Shown in pieces: positions 10,001 through 21,153 of a stretch of 64,000 nt of DNA. Each line of letters starts with the position of its first letter. Position 1 is the first letter of the stretch. Source of the stretch: Lunularia cruciata (taxonomy: Eukaryota > Streptophyta > Marchantiopsida > Lunulariales > Lunulariaceae); assembly GCA_948567375.1 (NCBI GenBank), contig OX419759.1, positions 11,066,744 through 11,130,743 of the forward strand. The letters run 5' to 3'. Position numbers and translations under genes: made by a program. The notes under the pieces are model-generated. The model did not search any database and had not been told where the DNA came from. It saw only the letters and a program-made list of their open reading frames with translations.

Positions 10001-12176
10001 GTGCTCATGTTAGTCACGTGCGTTTCTCCGATGCTGAAAATCTCCCAATCGTTGCGGGTGTATAATATACGAAACTTTTCGCCTTGCCTGCCTACGTCGG
10101 TGCCCAACAACTCCACATATGGCGTCAAAGGACTCCTGTTTATGAACTTCTTTGCGATGCTAGCAAGCTTTTCTGACCCACAATGAGGAGTTCCACAAAA
10201 CAGAATTCCTCCTAAGCCTTCCAGCCATCTGTATGGTGCTTTCGATCCGTTACTCTTCAACTCTGCCGCATGAAGGCACAACTGTTTTATCACGAGACCT
10301 CCAAAACTATGACCCACAAACACAATGGGTCGAAACAAACTCGACGTTTCTTGACCTTTAAGGAGGGCCCAGTCGAGTTCACTACACAAATTTTCTGCTA
10401 TGTTCGTCAGATCCATTCTTCCCTCTGTGTTAGTCATCTTCAGACTGGCATCATAATGAATGAAAAAAATGCGCGCATCACGATCACGAAGCCAATGTTG
10501 GGGCCAGAGCATTTCCGAATCCTCTCCGCAGGTCCACGTAGAAAGATGCACACCTAGCCCAGGATCATGCTCAAGTTGAAGCCCATGGAAGAAAACCATA
10601 TCAAGCGCTGGTTCTTCTGGATCGTACACTAATGAAACGGTGTCGCTTAACTGTCAAAGTACACAAATACGAAACCAATTCAGATATCTAGTTCCAAACA
10701 TATCAAAGAAGTCAGTCAACTTGTTCCGACTTTTTCGAAGAACCACCCACCAGGTAGATCACTGTTGTATTATAATTAATACTACTGTGACCGTGACTTC
10801 ATTTGGACAGACATGGCTTCTCCACAGATGAGACTCTGAATCATATTCTGCCAATTCGAAAGGAACTTGCGAGCTAATGAAATTTACTGAACAATCTGAT
10901 ACTTGGTACATCAGATGTCATTATTATGATTCAGAATAGAATGCATACCCGTTGAATACCGTCGCAAGAAGGGTGAAGACTGTTTGCTGTAAATGAATCG
11001 GTTGACTGCAAGAGGGTAGAAAATCATTCCACAATTAAATATAATAGAAAACAATTCCCAATACTTTAAACGTTCACGTTCATGCATAAAATGTTATTGT
11101 TACCCTAAGCCTTAGAAGAACACCAACAGTCCAAGAGTTCCCCAGAGGTGAATAAATCTTTGTTCTAGTGTAATATCACATGGCATGTTAATCCATCATT
11201 CTTTGCGAAGTAATGATCTTCCGACTCTTTTGAATGTCCCACCTGGTAGAAAATTGCATGAAGGCACTCCTATATCTGTATACGGTTTATGTAGTCATAA
11301 TGCTCGAATATATCAGACATGTTACTAGTCCCAACTCCAGATTTAGAAAACCGATATACTTACGCCGACTCTTTCGAAGGACCAATGACCCACCGGGTAG
11401 ATTATGGTTGCACCATACCGCTATTACTGTCAGGACTATTTTGGAACATGACTTCAACGAAGCTCAGATGCTCATCACATTATCTGAACTAAATTTGCAA
11501 ACTAACGTAATTTACTGACAATCTGGTACTTCTTATCACACATCCAATTAATTATGATTCAAATTATAAATATGTGGTGAATTTCTAAGAATAAAAATTT
11601 AAGATTATTTATTATAAACAAATTCATTGATTTGAAAAAGTTAAACAAACACACACCATCGCTAAAAGCTCCCTTCGTCTTTACTCTAAATTAGTTTGCA
11701 AAAAGACAATACTGATTAGTAATGATCATGACTATACGGGACGTGCATCTTCACACCCAACTGAAATTTACGAAGTAAAGTAGTCACTTGATGTTTTTAT
11801 GTAAGACAAATGGCATTTCTTGCAAACGAGTTCAGACGTCCCGTACCTTGGAGTCCACCTTTCGTGAAGAGGAGAATCGAAACCAAGTATAGCAAGAGAT
11901 GAGAAAACCGGATACAAGACATAATAGAACACCAGCCATAGACGTGGACGACTTTGGCACAGGTACGGGTTTGGGGTCGTCCCTAAACCCTACACCACCG
12001 GACGTGGACGGCCTGTTTGACTCATCATTGCGCATGCGTTGCCTCTCCTTATTAAGCTTCCCGTCTCCTACAACACTTCTGCCTTTCTCCCAATCCCGCC
12101 GTCCTCCAACACCACCTGGATATTCTGCACTCTCCTCTGCTCCCTCCCTCAGTTCCCTCCTCCTTTCGGGTTCCAT
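4468..12176 (-). CDS. hydrolase-NBS-LRR (HNL) immune receptor, six predicted exons
   Basis: Predicted intracellular NLR receptor of the HNL class, which senses pathogen effectors and triggers defence. Predicted exons (minus): 12176-11847, 10650-9985, 9729-9559, 9396-8281, 7671-7170, 7049-4468. All junctions have GT/AG borders, keep phase, and give 1788 residues. In order the protein has a charged N-tail, a membrane helix at about 80-97, a SERAC1-like alpha/beta-hydrolase at 111-389 (HGL at 132, nucleophile elbow GHSFGG at 223, candidate His in ADH at 360), NB-ARC at 390-761 (Walker A GMGGVGKTT at 434, kinase-2 FIFDDVD near 505, GLPL, and VHEHL at the MHD position), a linker, and about 34 LRRs. 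The ATG at 12176 is the first Met of an open exon. The weakest points are the AAG acceptor of exon 5 and the intron needed to skip a TGA at 7114-7116. The class is known from liverworts, and cDNA would settle the exon model. Confidence 0.88.
4490..6900 (-). repeat. 144-bp tandem repeat array encoding the LRRs
   Basis: Sixteen to seventeen units of 144 bp (48 codons, two LRRs) run head to tail. They are nearly identical at synonymous as well as non-synonymous sites, and two adjacent units near 6590 and 6730 appear the same throughout. This points to recent unequal crossing-over or gene conversion. Confidence 0.95.
7170..7671 (-). CDS. HNL exon 5: NB-ARC/LRR linker
   Basis: The frame begins right after a TGA, so the only usable acceptor is TTGAAG|GGA. 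The exon holds an acidic stretch, one degenerate LRR-like segment (QLTNLRYLIV and a C..C pair) and a Ser/Glu-rich tail. Two donors of the right phase exist, A|GTAAAC at 7178 and at 7169. The second is used in the model. Reading through instead meets TGA at 7114-7116. Confidence 0.65.
8281..9396 (-). CDS. HNL exon 4: NB-ARC nucleotide-binding switch
   Basis: A 372-codon exon with acceptor TGTATGCAG|GAA and donor AAG|GTGTGT. It carries an intact P-loop GMGGVGKTT, a kinase-2 hhhhDD (ILFIFDDVD), RNBS-B with TSRD, a CDGLPL helix, a winged-helix region and VHEHLRNLAR in place of MHD. The Walker A Lys and kinase-2 Asp are both present, so ATP/ADP binding should be possible. The frame stays open for 22 more codons after the donor. 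Confidence 0.9.
9559..9729 (-). CDS. HNL exon 3: hydrolase C-terminal part
   Basis: A 57-codon exon with acceptor CTACGCAG|GCC and donor AAG|GTAATC. It continues the SERAC1-like fold (VEEASARLG.NF.TV.ADHISLC). The His in ADH is the expected catalytic His. The exon ends in a helix leading to the NB-ARC. Confidence 0.85.
9985..10650 (-). CDS. HNL exon 2: alpha/beta-hydrolase domain, first part
   Basis: The acceptor is TTGACAG|TTA and the donor CGG|GTAAAT, both phase 0. It codes for 222 residues. FFHGL forms the oxyanion-side strand, W-P-HWL-D precedes a second strand (RIFFIHYD), and VFVGHSFGGLVIK carries the nucleophile serine elbow. A GILFCGTPHCGS segment follows, typical of SERAC1/PGAP1-like lipase folds. 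The frame stays open past the donor to 9901, but those codons do not fit the family, whereas joining to exon 3 restores it. Confidence 0.85.
10715..11570 (-). repeat. duplicated segment inside HNL intron 1
   Basis: The stretch 10,715-10,935 resembles 11,355-11,575. Both share a CGACT-TTTCGAAG-ACC block, a GGTAGAT block, an AATTTACTGA-CAATCTG block and a TTATGATTCA block in the same order. The copies are diverged by substitutions and short indels. Neither has a conserved frame, so they are intronic. The whole intron spans 10,651-11,846. Confidence 0.65.
11847..12176 (-). CDS. HNL exon 1: N-terminal membrane anchor
   Basis: It codes for 110 residues. The first ~75 are Glu/Arg-rich and low in complexity and are probably disordered. 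They are followed by a helix with the core AGVLLCLVSGFLISCYTWF and a basic stop-transfer RKVDSK. The donor is AAG|GTACGG, phase 0. The overall look is of a single-pass anchor that would hold the hydrolase-NLR on a membrane. If a later Met (residue 80) were the true start, the helix would sit at the very N-terminus as a signal anchor. Confidence 0.65.
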
Positions 12177-12229
12177 TCCTGCTTCAGTTCTTCAATTCTG
12201 CAACAACCCTATAGCCTCATGAGTATACC

Positions 12230-15200
12230 CTATTCAATCTATCTCTCCGTTCAAGCGTGTCCACTCATAGGTAACAAAGACTGCCCTAGTCGCTTAGAGA
12301 CAACTGGTTGGCGGTGTCCAATCTCGTAGCACTGATAAATCAGATTCCAGTAAAGAATTTGAGTTGACAGTAGTACTAATCAGTACAGGGAAGAACGATT
12401 GATTACCTTGATGCTAATAAGGTAGACCAGAAGTGTGATCTGGTTTCCGGATAATATATCACGACAGTTATTTTCAGTTATATATCCATCAATTATACAG
12501 AATAGCAGTTGTAAAAATATCAGAAACTCTTGAGCTACGATAAATAAAAACAATCTCCTTAAAATTGTGAGCAGACGTAGCTCTCTCGGTTTACTAAGAG
12601 TCTAGTCGTATTTATGGGCAGAAACAACCTTCAAAAGTGTAGGACAACAGCCGAGTACAGGAGCAAAACGTTACTGAGCTATGCATTTAGCATTGGGTAT
12701 TATCCGCTATTCGAACGGGTACACAACCATAAATCAATGATAATCTTGAGCAGGGGAAAGTAACCTTGCTAGACAACTGTTTCTCTAGCCTAGGAAAGAG
12801 CCTTTAGTATGTTCTCCTTGGTGTTGACTCATTATAATTTCTCTGTTGTTACGACTTTGTCCAAAATGTTAACTATATGTTAATCTTTTTCTGTCTCGGA
12901 TTGCACTAATTCATCAAATTTACAGATTACAGATTGACCACTCGGAGTGCCTGGCACATAAGCGCGGTAAACTCTACGCTGTATCAGCTTTCCTTTATAT
13001 CTCTACGTCAGTGAGCGGAACTTATCGTTAGCAATGGACATTCCACAGAAGGGGTGTGTCCGATTCTTACTGGTAACGCCGCAAGATCTGGTTGTTATCT
13101 AGAGCTACTGTAATCCTCAAGTTGCAGCGGGAGTTGACACAATAACCTCAACACACAACTCAATCTTGACAACTGAAATAAACGTGTATCACAAATGTTA
13201 GAGATAAGATGGAAAAATGTTCTGGCTAGGCCCATTGTGATCCATCGACAACCAGGGCACGATAGTCCATATGGAGACGGATTGAACACTTTCCCTGGAT
13301 TCCTTTTTGAGTTGGACGGACGTTTTGCAACCTTTTAAGGTCTATATGAAGCAGTGTAGATGATACAACGTTTCAAACAACAAGTACAGAACGAAGTTCA
13401 CTGTCCTGTACTAGTTTTGTATTGGCGAGCATCACAAGTTAGTGTCGAACGGAGGAGAGGCAATAGTATCTCCTCTGAACAGAGCAAGTCATCCGAAGTC
13501 CCCAAAGTGATCAGAGCGTACCTCACAACAGGGTGAAGCACCCGTCTATAACAACGAGATCGGCCGCCGCAATCTTCAGAACTCAATGTCCTGAAAAGTT
13601 CTCTAATTTGAGGGACGATTCGAGAAATCTTAAACGCTCTCTCTGAAATGAATTCTTCGTACCAAGCTGGAGAAAGCCCAGCCCTATTCAGTCGACAGCA
13701 TTATTCGGTCGTCATCTGATGATCCTTGTTCTGTTGCCAATCCACCGACTCGAGTAGGATCAGGTCGATGAAGACTTCAAGTCTCCATCCCCGTGCAATT
13801 AAACTCCGGATCCACGACCCACCAATACTCACAAACCACAAATAGCTACTGCAGAGGGTAACTTCAAAAATTCAACAAGAAAACAAGATGACCGCTCTCG
13901 TCAACGACAAAAAGCGGCATAGAGGAAGCACGCTCAAGGCTGTCACGTCAGGTGGCTGTGGTTCACAACCTGTCAGTAGAATCACGTACGGGATCTTTCC
14001 TCCAGTCACACCACCCACCACAAAATGTTATTATATGCAAACTAGTAGGATCATTCGACCGGTTGTTCGTAGACCATGCGACTTGCCTAGCGCAGATGTC
14101 TTAAGTTCACATATTCTCTTCTCCGCAGCACCATCCAACTGGCCAATCTTTTCGTTCGGTACTTTTCACTGTGTGATCGTCGAGATGGTAGCCTGACTAA
14201 CCTGACTAACTTTTGACTACCTTGCACACCGAACCTATACTTCACCGATTCAAGAATCTCGACCTGCTTAATGTGTAGGTCGAGCCCCTTCTTTGTCTCA
14301 ATCTTCTCCCTTTGCTCCTTGCTTCAGTTAGCAGCACGTTCCCAGCCCAGCCGATCTTCCGTACTTCATTCCACCTTATCCCTGTTCTCTTTCCTAAACA
14401 CGCCTTTTCGTAAAAGTTATGAATTTTAATTCATGAAACCTATCGATGGCTTCAAGGATCAGCTTCCCCACTGCAGATGCGGCGTAGATGGCATTAACCA
14501 TGTGGCGCACATGCATTAACCCTAACCTTACTCCAGCACGAAATCACGGATGTCAAATTCTGGTCAAATAACCTTTTCTTATATTTTATAGAAGCATCAC
14601 CCACTGCAAATGTAAAATATGAAATAGACTCTATAAAGTTAGAGTCTCTTATACTTTATACAAAAGTTATCCACCGCAAAATTTAAATATACGAGAGTCT
14701 ACTGTATACGCAAACTGTAAGGACCCGGGTCCAACGGGTCTTCCAATCCTTATCGTTTTCTTATTATATGCAAAGTAGTAGGACCCGAGTCCACGGACAC
14801 GCCGTATACGTAGTGAAAATTGTTTCCTTTACTTTTTACTGTTGTCGCGTGGTTATTCTTGTGGGTAGTAGAAAAGTAATTTATGGGAAGTGCCATCAAC
14901 TAAACTTAATGTCACCAAAACAAATTCAAGTCAGTTCGAGTCCACGTTTCAAAATCCTTGCTTACATGTCAATTCGAGGGGTTTTAGTAATGGATAGCAT
15001 GAAAAAGCTAAGTAGATATCTACATTTGGCTCCGCAGTTTCAAAATATAAATGATTGGATTACATCTACCTTAACTTTTCAGAGAGATCTAATATTTGTA
15101 ACCATAATTCATACCGTTTTCAACTTAGGAACTGATCAACAAATTAAGCTTCTGTACTCCATCGCGTACCCAATCGTTGCATCTGGGGTAGTCGAACACT

Positions 15201-15600
15201 TCTCTGTGACCTTGGTCCGAAAGTGGAAGAGACTGTAAAACAGAGCTACAATACTGATGTCACATGGACTATCTGAACGCCTGTTGCGTGGACTCACTTC
15301 TCGAAGCTATGTGAACGCATATCCAGTCACTGTCATATTGGTAGTGGAAAACCAGGTACACGGCAAGATTCACAAGATGGCACACTCCATAATGTTAAGG
15401 TTTTGGCAAAACCATGATCTAAATTGTCTCGTTTAGACCAACCTTGATCTAAACGGTAAATCCTCTCCAACATAACCCTGTTCGGAGGTGGAAATGAGAT
15501 TAACGGTTGTCGAGGGCACCATATAACCCCAACTCTTGCTGAAGCATGAGCCACAAATCAAAATTTCCAATAAATAATCTCAATACCTCATCAAAATATT
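12230..15600. other. upstream flank of HNL; no confident gene
   Basis: This region should hold the HNL promoter and 5' leader. Several small frames exist. One at 13,095-13,289 (minus) starts near a good acceptor (GTTTATTTCAG at about 13,170) and ends in a Leu-rich stretch, but it is too short to call. A 156-codon plus frame at 14,768-15,238 has no recognisable motif and atypical composition. A short direct repeat, GGACCCGGGTCC / GGACCCGAGTCC, lies near 14,720 and 14,780. Confidence 0.4.
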
Positions 15601-17545
15601 CAATAAACTGTCTCAATACTTTGTCATAGAACTGAAGAAAGGTGATCCATTGATCAAATTCCATAACCTTATTCAACTTGCTCTTGTATTGCTAGGCCAA
15701 ATAGAAGGCAAGGCAAAAGATAAATTTGAGATTCTATTTGTTCTTACAATTAAATAGCTTGAACAACAAAACAGATACTGGCACTTCAGCTTCTTACATG
15801 TCTTGGCTCCAAGTGGAATCACTAAGTGGTGAAATTGAGTACTTGAAGAAAATGCACAACGTTTTATAGGTGTGATCAGGGTCCCAACACCAACTCTAGC
15901 ATATTCAATATGCGCAAGTAAACTCTAAGTATCTAAATATTTTACCAAGTATTGCTCAAGCATCTCCATTTGAATCACCATCTTGCCTACACCATCCTCA
16001 CCCGTCAAAAAGGTGATTTGATCCACCTTACTTTTGACAATTGTTGCATATCATGTTTGAGTTTAGTGACACCTATGACTATATTGTAAGCAAAATAAAG
16101 TTCACTCTTGTATATTTATTTGAAGCTTGCATCAAGTTAACAAATTCTAGACTTGAATTGGAAGATAGTTTTCACTTTGTACACTTCTCAATGAATTTTG
16201 ACAATCTATGGCCTCTTCTCCATCAGATACTTGAGCCCATTATCAGATAAAAACATTTAAGTAGAAACTACCAATAATGGTAGTTTTTTAGTTGGAGATT
16301 TAAGCACAATTTAATTGGCTTGAATTGAGTAACATATTTCAAGCTAGAATGGAAAAAGATACATAATGCACATTTTGGTAAAAATTTTGGTAAACATTTT
16401 TGTAGCTTTCAGGATCACACTTGAAGGTAGAATCTCTAGAGAAATATGAGTAATCCTATACCTAAGTTGTCAATGCTCCTACTTTGCACACTAGTGCTTC
16501 TACCACTCCTATTCTCTTTCCCTGATGAGATGTTCTAGAGTGCCCAAAAAGTGGAAAGTTGTCCATGGTCCGTTTGTCAAATCCCTCTTGAGAATGAATT
16601 CAAAATCTATGAATGCTCAAAATGTGGAAAGTAGTCCGTCTATCAAAATTTTCAAGCAAAAAATCAAATGATGGGTACCAATAAAAACAAACCAAAATTA
16701 AATCTATAATAGCATAGTTTTCCAGCATGGTCCTTTAGTGGCATCCTTTTGTGTTGATTTTTCATCCTTAGTGGCTGATGGTTCAAGTGTTATGGTAGAC
16801 AGTGCTGTGACAACTAACTTTCACACTATTAGCACCTTTTTATTTATTTATTTTCTAATCTTAGTAGATTAATGAGAGGTTAAGAAAGCCATTTTATCAT
16901 CAATCTAGAAGGTACCATGTAAGAGGACAAGAAGATGACATAGGAAAAAACACCATGGCTACTCCATACCCACAGATCACAAGGATAATGATCTCCAGGG
17001 TTGGGATTCTTGTGATTATGACTTTTGTGATTCTGATCTTCATGACCAAGATCATGGTCTCATGATTTTGATTTCTCAACGGTGATGAACTTAGGGACAA
17101 TGCTCTTGAACAAGAAATTCCATACCAGTACCATCAACCTAGTAGAAGATCATCAGCTTGGATGAGCTTTGGCACAAACTGCCCGTCCAAGCAAGTACCT
17201 TCATCGTTACGCGTCCAAATGAAGTGATCTTGGTCTTGTTTGAAGCATCTTATCATAGGCTTTGCAATGCCACCAAAATCATAGCATTTGGAACTCCAAG
17301 CAAAATTTATAACCATCAGTTTGGAAGACATCATTGGCTTGGCCTAAAAGGCACCTTTGCAATTGTACATATCTTTGGAATGGAAACACCTTGGTGGTGG
17401 TGCACTATCATGGTGGGAGGCCATCGGAGTTGTCATACCATCATGGTGAAGAGCATTGGAGTAGGATAATCATGATAACAATCATGATCTCAACCACAAT
17501 AAAGATGATGACCACAATCACAATAATGACTATGATAACAATAAT
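15600..17545 (+). other. AT-rich decayed repeat DNA, possible retroelement gag traces
   Basis: There is no open gene. On the plus strand there are short broken coding-like pieces: a Leu/Ile-rich stretch at 15.64-15.75 kb, LSGEIEYLKKMHNVL near 15.83 kb, and a frame at 16,041-16,250. A low-complexity Asn/Asp/His-coding tract lies at 17,465-17,555. These resemble gag remnants but are not enough to name a family. Confidence 0.25.
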
Positions 17546-17974
17546 TATAACAATAGGGAGTTTATAAACAAGTTAGTCAAGACTAATAGAGTAGAAACTA
17601 GGAAAAATTATCCAAGAATTATGGTAATATTATAGAAACATCTAGGAAACTATTGGCACCTTCCAAGTGTCGGGTAATGTGTATGCAAAGTGATGACTTC
17701 TTGAAGGAAGCTTCTTGGGAAGCTTCCCAAGTAGCTTAGCTTGCATGCCAAGTAGACTATTCTAGAAGGAAGCTTCTCAAAGAGCTTCCTAGTTAGCTTA
17801 GCTTACACTTTAAGAAGGCATCTTTTAGAAAGTTTCTTTAAAAGTTTCTCAAGAGTCTTGTATGTTCTTTATAAATACCAAAGTCCAAGCTCATGCTAGG
17901 TATTTGGAGTTTACTTTATTCAAGAGTCCCAATGTGATCTTCCATTCTTTTCTTTCTCTCCTTGGTCTTTTGCA
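17546..17974 (+). repeat. 5' LTR of element A
   Basis: Same layout as the LTRs of element C in reverse orientation: a start equivalent to TGTAACAATA-GGAGT (here TATAACA), a U3 with repeated GAAGCTTC blocks, a TATA box at 17,870, a leader with CTCCTTGGTC, and an end at TTTTGCA before the primer-binding site. The first TG is mutated to TA. Confidence 0.8.
17700..17880 (+). promoter_or_regulatory. heat-shock-element cluster and TATA box in LTR A
   Basis: Inverted GAA/TTC units spaced by two bases recur: GGAAGCTTC, GGGAAGCTTCCC, TTCTAGAAGGAAGCTTCTC and AGAAAGTTTC. They lie 10-170 bp upstream of TATAAATA at 17,870-17,877. This is the arrangement bound by heat-shock factor trimers (nGAAnnTTCn arrays). 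Confidence 0.6.
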
Positions 17975-18988
17975 TTGGTATTAGAGTAAGAATGATATGG
18001 ATGGAATTTATTGACCACCACATCCATTTTCCTCAAACCATAAGGACTTTTTGGTCCATGTTCTTCCCAAGCATCATTTCATATAATTCACCATCTCATG
18101 CTTTAGGAAAAATTTTCTAAATATGATTACCTTGTCCAATGCACCTTTGGTACTTCTAATTGTAACAAATGGAGAATAATGGATGTGTTGCATCTATGTG
18201 TTAACTTAGATAATTACAAATAGTTTGATAGAGTAATAGTCATAACATCATTGCTACACAAAAACAAATTAAGCACCTCACTCAATTTTTGGAAGAAATA
18301 GACCATCAACCACAATAACATGTAGAGATGCCACCATTTTTAGAAGAAGAAGAGAAAATATGATTTCCAAAGCTTGAAATATTTGAAAGCAAGAATCTCC
18401 CAAATGCAATGAAGAATTTTATGTTTGATTATAAAAATTATTTCAAAACTACAAATCTTCAAAATGAATAGAGACAAATTCTCTTAGCTTCAAGCTCATT
18501 GGATGGTGTGGCAAAACTTTGGTGGTAATTCTGAGTGGAGCAAGGTAAATGGCAATTTTTTACACCAATCTCAATATGGAAAGAATTCAAGAGCATAATA
18601 ATTAGGAGATTCCAAGCTATAAATGTTACATAAGCCACATCAAATGGATTGGAAAAATTGAAGTATATTGGTTCTATGAGAAGTTACATCACTTAATTCT
18701 AGAACTACATTATGGAAATTCTAGATATACTAGAATCTGAAGCGTTGGATCAATTTGTGAGGAGCTTGAAGTCATGTACCAAATTGGAAGTGACTATACA
18801 AGAGCCCGAACACTTGGTGGAAGCCATGCAATTGGCTAAGTGCTTTGTTTTCTTGGGTGTGTCAACTTAATCTCAACCTCAACCTTCACCCACACACGGA
18901 TGGAGGAGCGGACACTAATGGAAATTGATGTTATCCAATAGAGACCATTTGGCATTGTAGATAGAGAAAGATTGTGACAAATGGTGAT

Positions 18989-19030
18989 TGTTTTTATTAT
19001 CACAAAATTGGGCATCACATTATTGAATGT
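18989..19030 (+). pseudogene. gag zinc knuckle of element A, second Cys lost
   Basis: It reads C-F-Y-Y-x4-H-x4-C, so the second Cys of the CCHC knuckle is Tyr (TGT to TAT). The same site in element C is still an intact C-x2-C-x4-H-x4-C. Confidence 0.7.
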
Positions 19031-19063
19031 ACACTCAAGAATGAGCAACCTTGACAAATCCAA

Positions 19064-19474
19064 ATGGAGTTGGTTAGACTGATGATCAAGGAACAAAGAA
19101 TCCCAATAGGAGAGTTTGAGCCACCTATTGGGAACTTAATTAGTTCCAATGGGATTGAAGGCTTGATTTATGCAAGTTTATTTCACCTGCAAGGTATAAT
19201 ATTTGGCCGTGGTGGTAGGATTTTAGTTGATATTGGAAGTTCAAACAATTGCATGTCCATGCAATTAACAAAGGAATTAGATATTCCTATCAAACCCGTA
19301 ATTGGAAGTAAATTGATGATAGCTCATGGTAGAAAAGGCTTTGCATTCCATACCTCACATCCTATTACATTAAAGATTGGGAAGGAGGATTTGGAGTATA
19401 TGAGGTTTGTAGTGGCACTTCTACATTATGATGCCATTCTAGATTTGTTTTGGCTTGAACATCATAAGGTTTAA
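19064..19474 (+). pseudogene. retropepsin-like protease fragment of element A
   Basis: A 136-codon frame homologous to the element C protease. The active-site motif reads VDIGSS where D-[ST]-G is expected, so the residue after the Asp is Ile and the enzyme is probably dead. It continues after a stop into the RT leader region (FPNDLPKGL near 19,740). Confidence 0.8.
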
Positions 19475-19811
19475 TTTGATTGGACTTGATAACAAAGTCA
19501 AATGCAACACCAAAGTAAGAATTACCTATTAGGTTATTTGGCACCTTTGAGTAAGATATCTAAGAATAGTCAGTCCTAAGATGGGAAGTTTATCAAAAAA
19601 CTACCATAAAGTAAGCTTTGAAGGAAGATATTCTTATTCTTATGGTATAGATCAAACTAATTATTCATGGAAAATTTGAGGAAGGCCAAAAGCATCATCA
19701 AGCAATTTTGATCAAATAGTTCAAGAGTTTGCAGATGTATTTCCTAATGATCTGCCAAAGGGATTACTCTTTGATCATGGTATGCCTTTCAAGATTGAAT
19801 TATTGCCAAGG

Positions 19812-20364
19812 TGAAACCGGTGAAGGTGAAACCGCATAACATGTCTTCAATCGTGCGATTAGCCCGCTCTGTTTGGCCATTTTTTTGTGGGTGGTAAGCT
19901 GTGGACATGGCCAACTTGGTTTTGAAGAAACCAAAGAGTGTTCTCCAAAACAAACTGGTGAATTGGGTGCCTCTATAGGTGATGAGTATTCTAGACAAGC
20001 CATGGTGAGCAAAGACTGCATCTAAGTATAATTGAGCTAGTTGTGGAGCGGTCACCTTCTTGGTGGTAGGGTGTACATGAATCATTTTGCTGAGCCGGTC
20101 CACAAAGAGCACAATGGAGTCAAACCCTGAGGTGGTCTTGGGTAATTCACAGACGAGATCCATACTCACTTGTTCCCAACGTTGGGTAGGAGTGGGGAGA
20201 GGTTGAAAAAGCCCTGTAGGAGCTTGATTAGAAGCTTTGTTATGTTGACAAAGTAGGTAGCTACACACATAGTCCATCACGTTGTTGCTCATCTTGGGCC
20301 AATAGTAATGGCGCTTGACTGCATCCAAGGTCTTGTCCACTCGAACATGAGCTACAATGGCCAA
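19812..20364 (-). pseudogene. integrase of element B, truncated
   Basis: It holds the zinc-binding domain end (H..K.....YYWP and C....C) and the catalytic core: MDLVCELPKT with the first Asp, then ILITYRGTQF, where the second catalytic Asp of the usual SDRG is Tyr, then YHPQKNGQTERANR with the Glu. Loss of the second Asp should abolish activity. The frame is cut at the A/B junction. Confidence 0.9.
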
Positions 20365-20646
20365 ATCATGACATTTCGCTAGAATGGTGGTGCGTAATTC
20401 TGGAACATTTGGGATCCATAATCTGCCATCCCAAAAGGTGAATCCTTGGGTGCTGGTGACACCTTTGGATAATTGTGCTTCTACAATCTATGGATCAGTT
20501 TTTGTAGCAGCCAAAATCTCTTGTCAGAATTCAGGGTTAATCTTAACCTCTACCACCAAGTTGTTGGCCATTGGCATGCGGGTGAATGCATCTACAAGTT
20601 GCTTCTTACCTTCCACGTAGGTGATTGTCATGTTGAAGCGTTGTTG

Positions 20647-21003
20647 CTACTCTGCCCACCAAATTTGGCGACGAGATAGATCCTTCTGCGTCTCAAGGTA
20701 GACTAGAGGTTTGTGGTCTATCTCTACTACAAATGCCTTCTCGCCCAAGTAGTGCTTCCAATGCTTGGTTGCTAAAACAATGGCCAACTCTTCTCGTTCT
20801 GTGGTGTGGTAGTTGCGCTCTACCGGTAATAACTTTTGAGAGAAATATGCAATTGGATGCCATCCGTCATGCCACTTGTGTTGTAGGACTGCTCTTATTG
20901 CTATGCTTGATGCATTTGTAGCCAACTTGATTGGACATGTTGGGTCATACCACTTCAAGATTGGTGCATGTAGCAAGGCGGCCTTCAATTCTTGAAAGGC
21001 CAA
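20647..21003 (-). pseudogene. RNase H of element B
   Basis: A 118-codon frame with the thumb/RNase H start (F.ELK..L..APIL) and LATNASSIAI, where the usual TDAS has Asn instead of the first catalytic Asp. ERNY.T.ERE.LA and the DHKPL strand follow. It ends at an internal stop. Confidence 0.85.
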
Positions 21004-21153
21004 CTCTTGTGCAGTTCCCCATGTCCACTTCTTCCCCTTACCAAGTAGTGCCGTTAAAGGCTATGCAACCTTGGAGAAGTCCTTGAAAAATCTACGATAG
21101 AATCCCGTCAACCCCAAGAAGCTCTTAAGTTGAGTCTGATCTTTTGGGGCACT

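Larger units (their letters stand above)
17546..19811 (+). mobile_element. element A: 5' half of a Ty3/gypsy chromovirus-family retrotransposon
   Basis: It contains a 5' LTR (17,546-17,974), a tRNA-Met-type primer-binding site (TGGTATTAGAGT at 17,976), a decayed gag with zinc knuckle, a protease frame and the start of reverse transcriptase. It then stops abruptly at 19,811, where the sequence joins element B in opposite orientation. The protease, the RT start and the LTR match element C at 37.9-43.6 kb, so A and C are members of one family. Many stops make A inactive. Confidence 0.85.

Noticed and set aside
11899-12329. Two plus-strand frames of 96-107 codons
   Set aside because: They lie antisense to the HNL anchor exon and adjacent leader, with Pro/Ser-rich composition caused by the purine-rich coding strand.
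14768-15238. 156-codon plus frame
   Set aside because: It has no recognisable domain or splice context. Its composition is close to that of surrounding AT-rich DNA, so it is left out as a gene.
17334-17567. Plus frame rich in Thr/Ile/Met
   Set aside because: Caused by a low-complexity ATC/AAT tract just before LTR A, not a protein gene.
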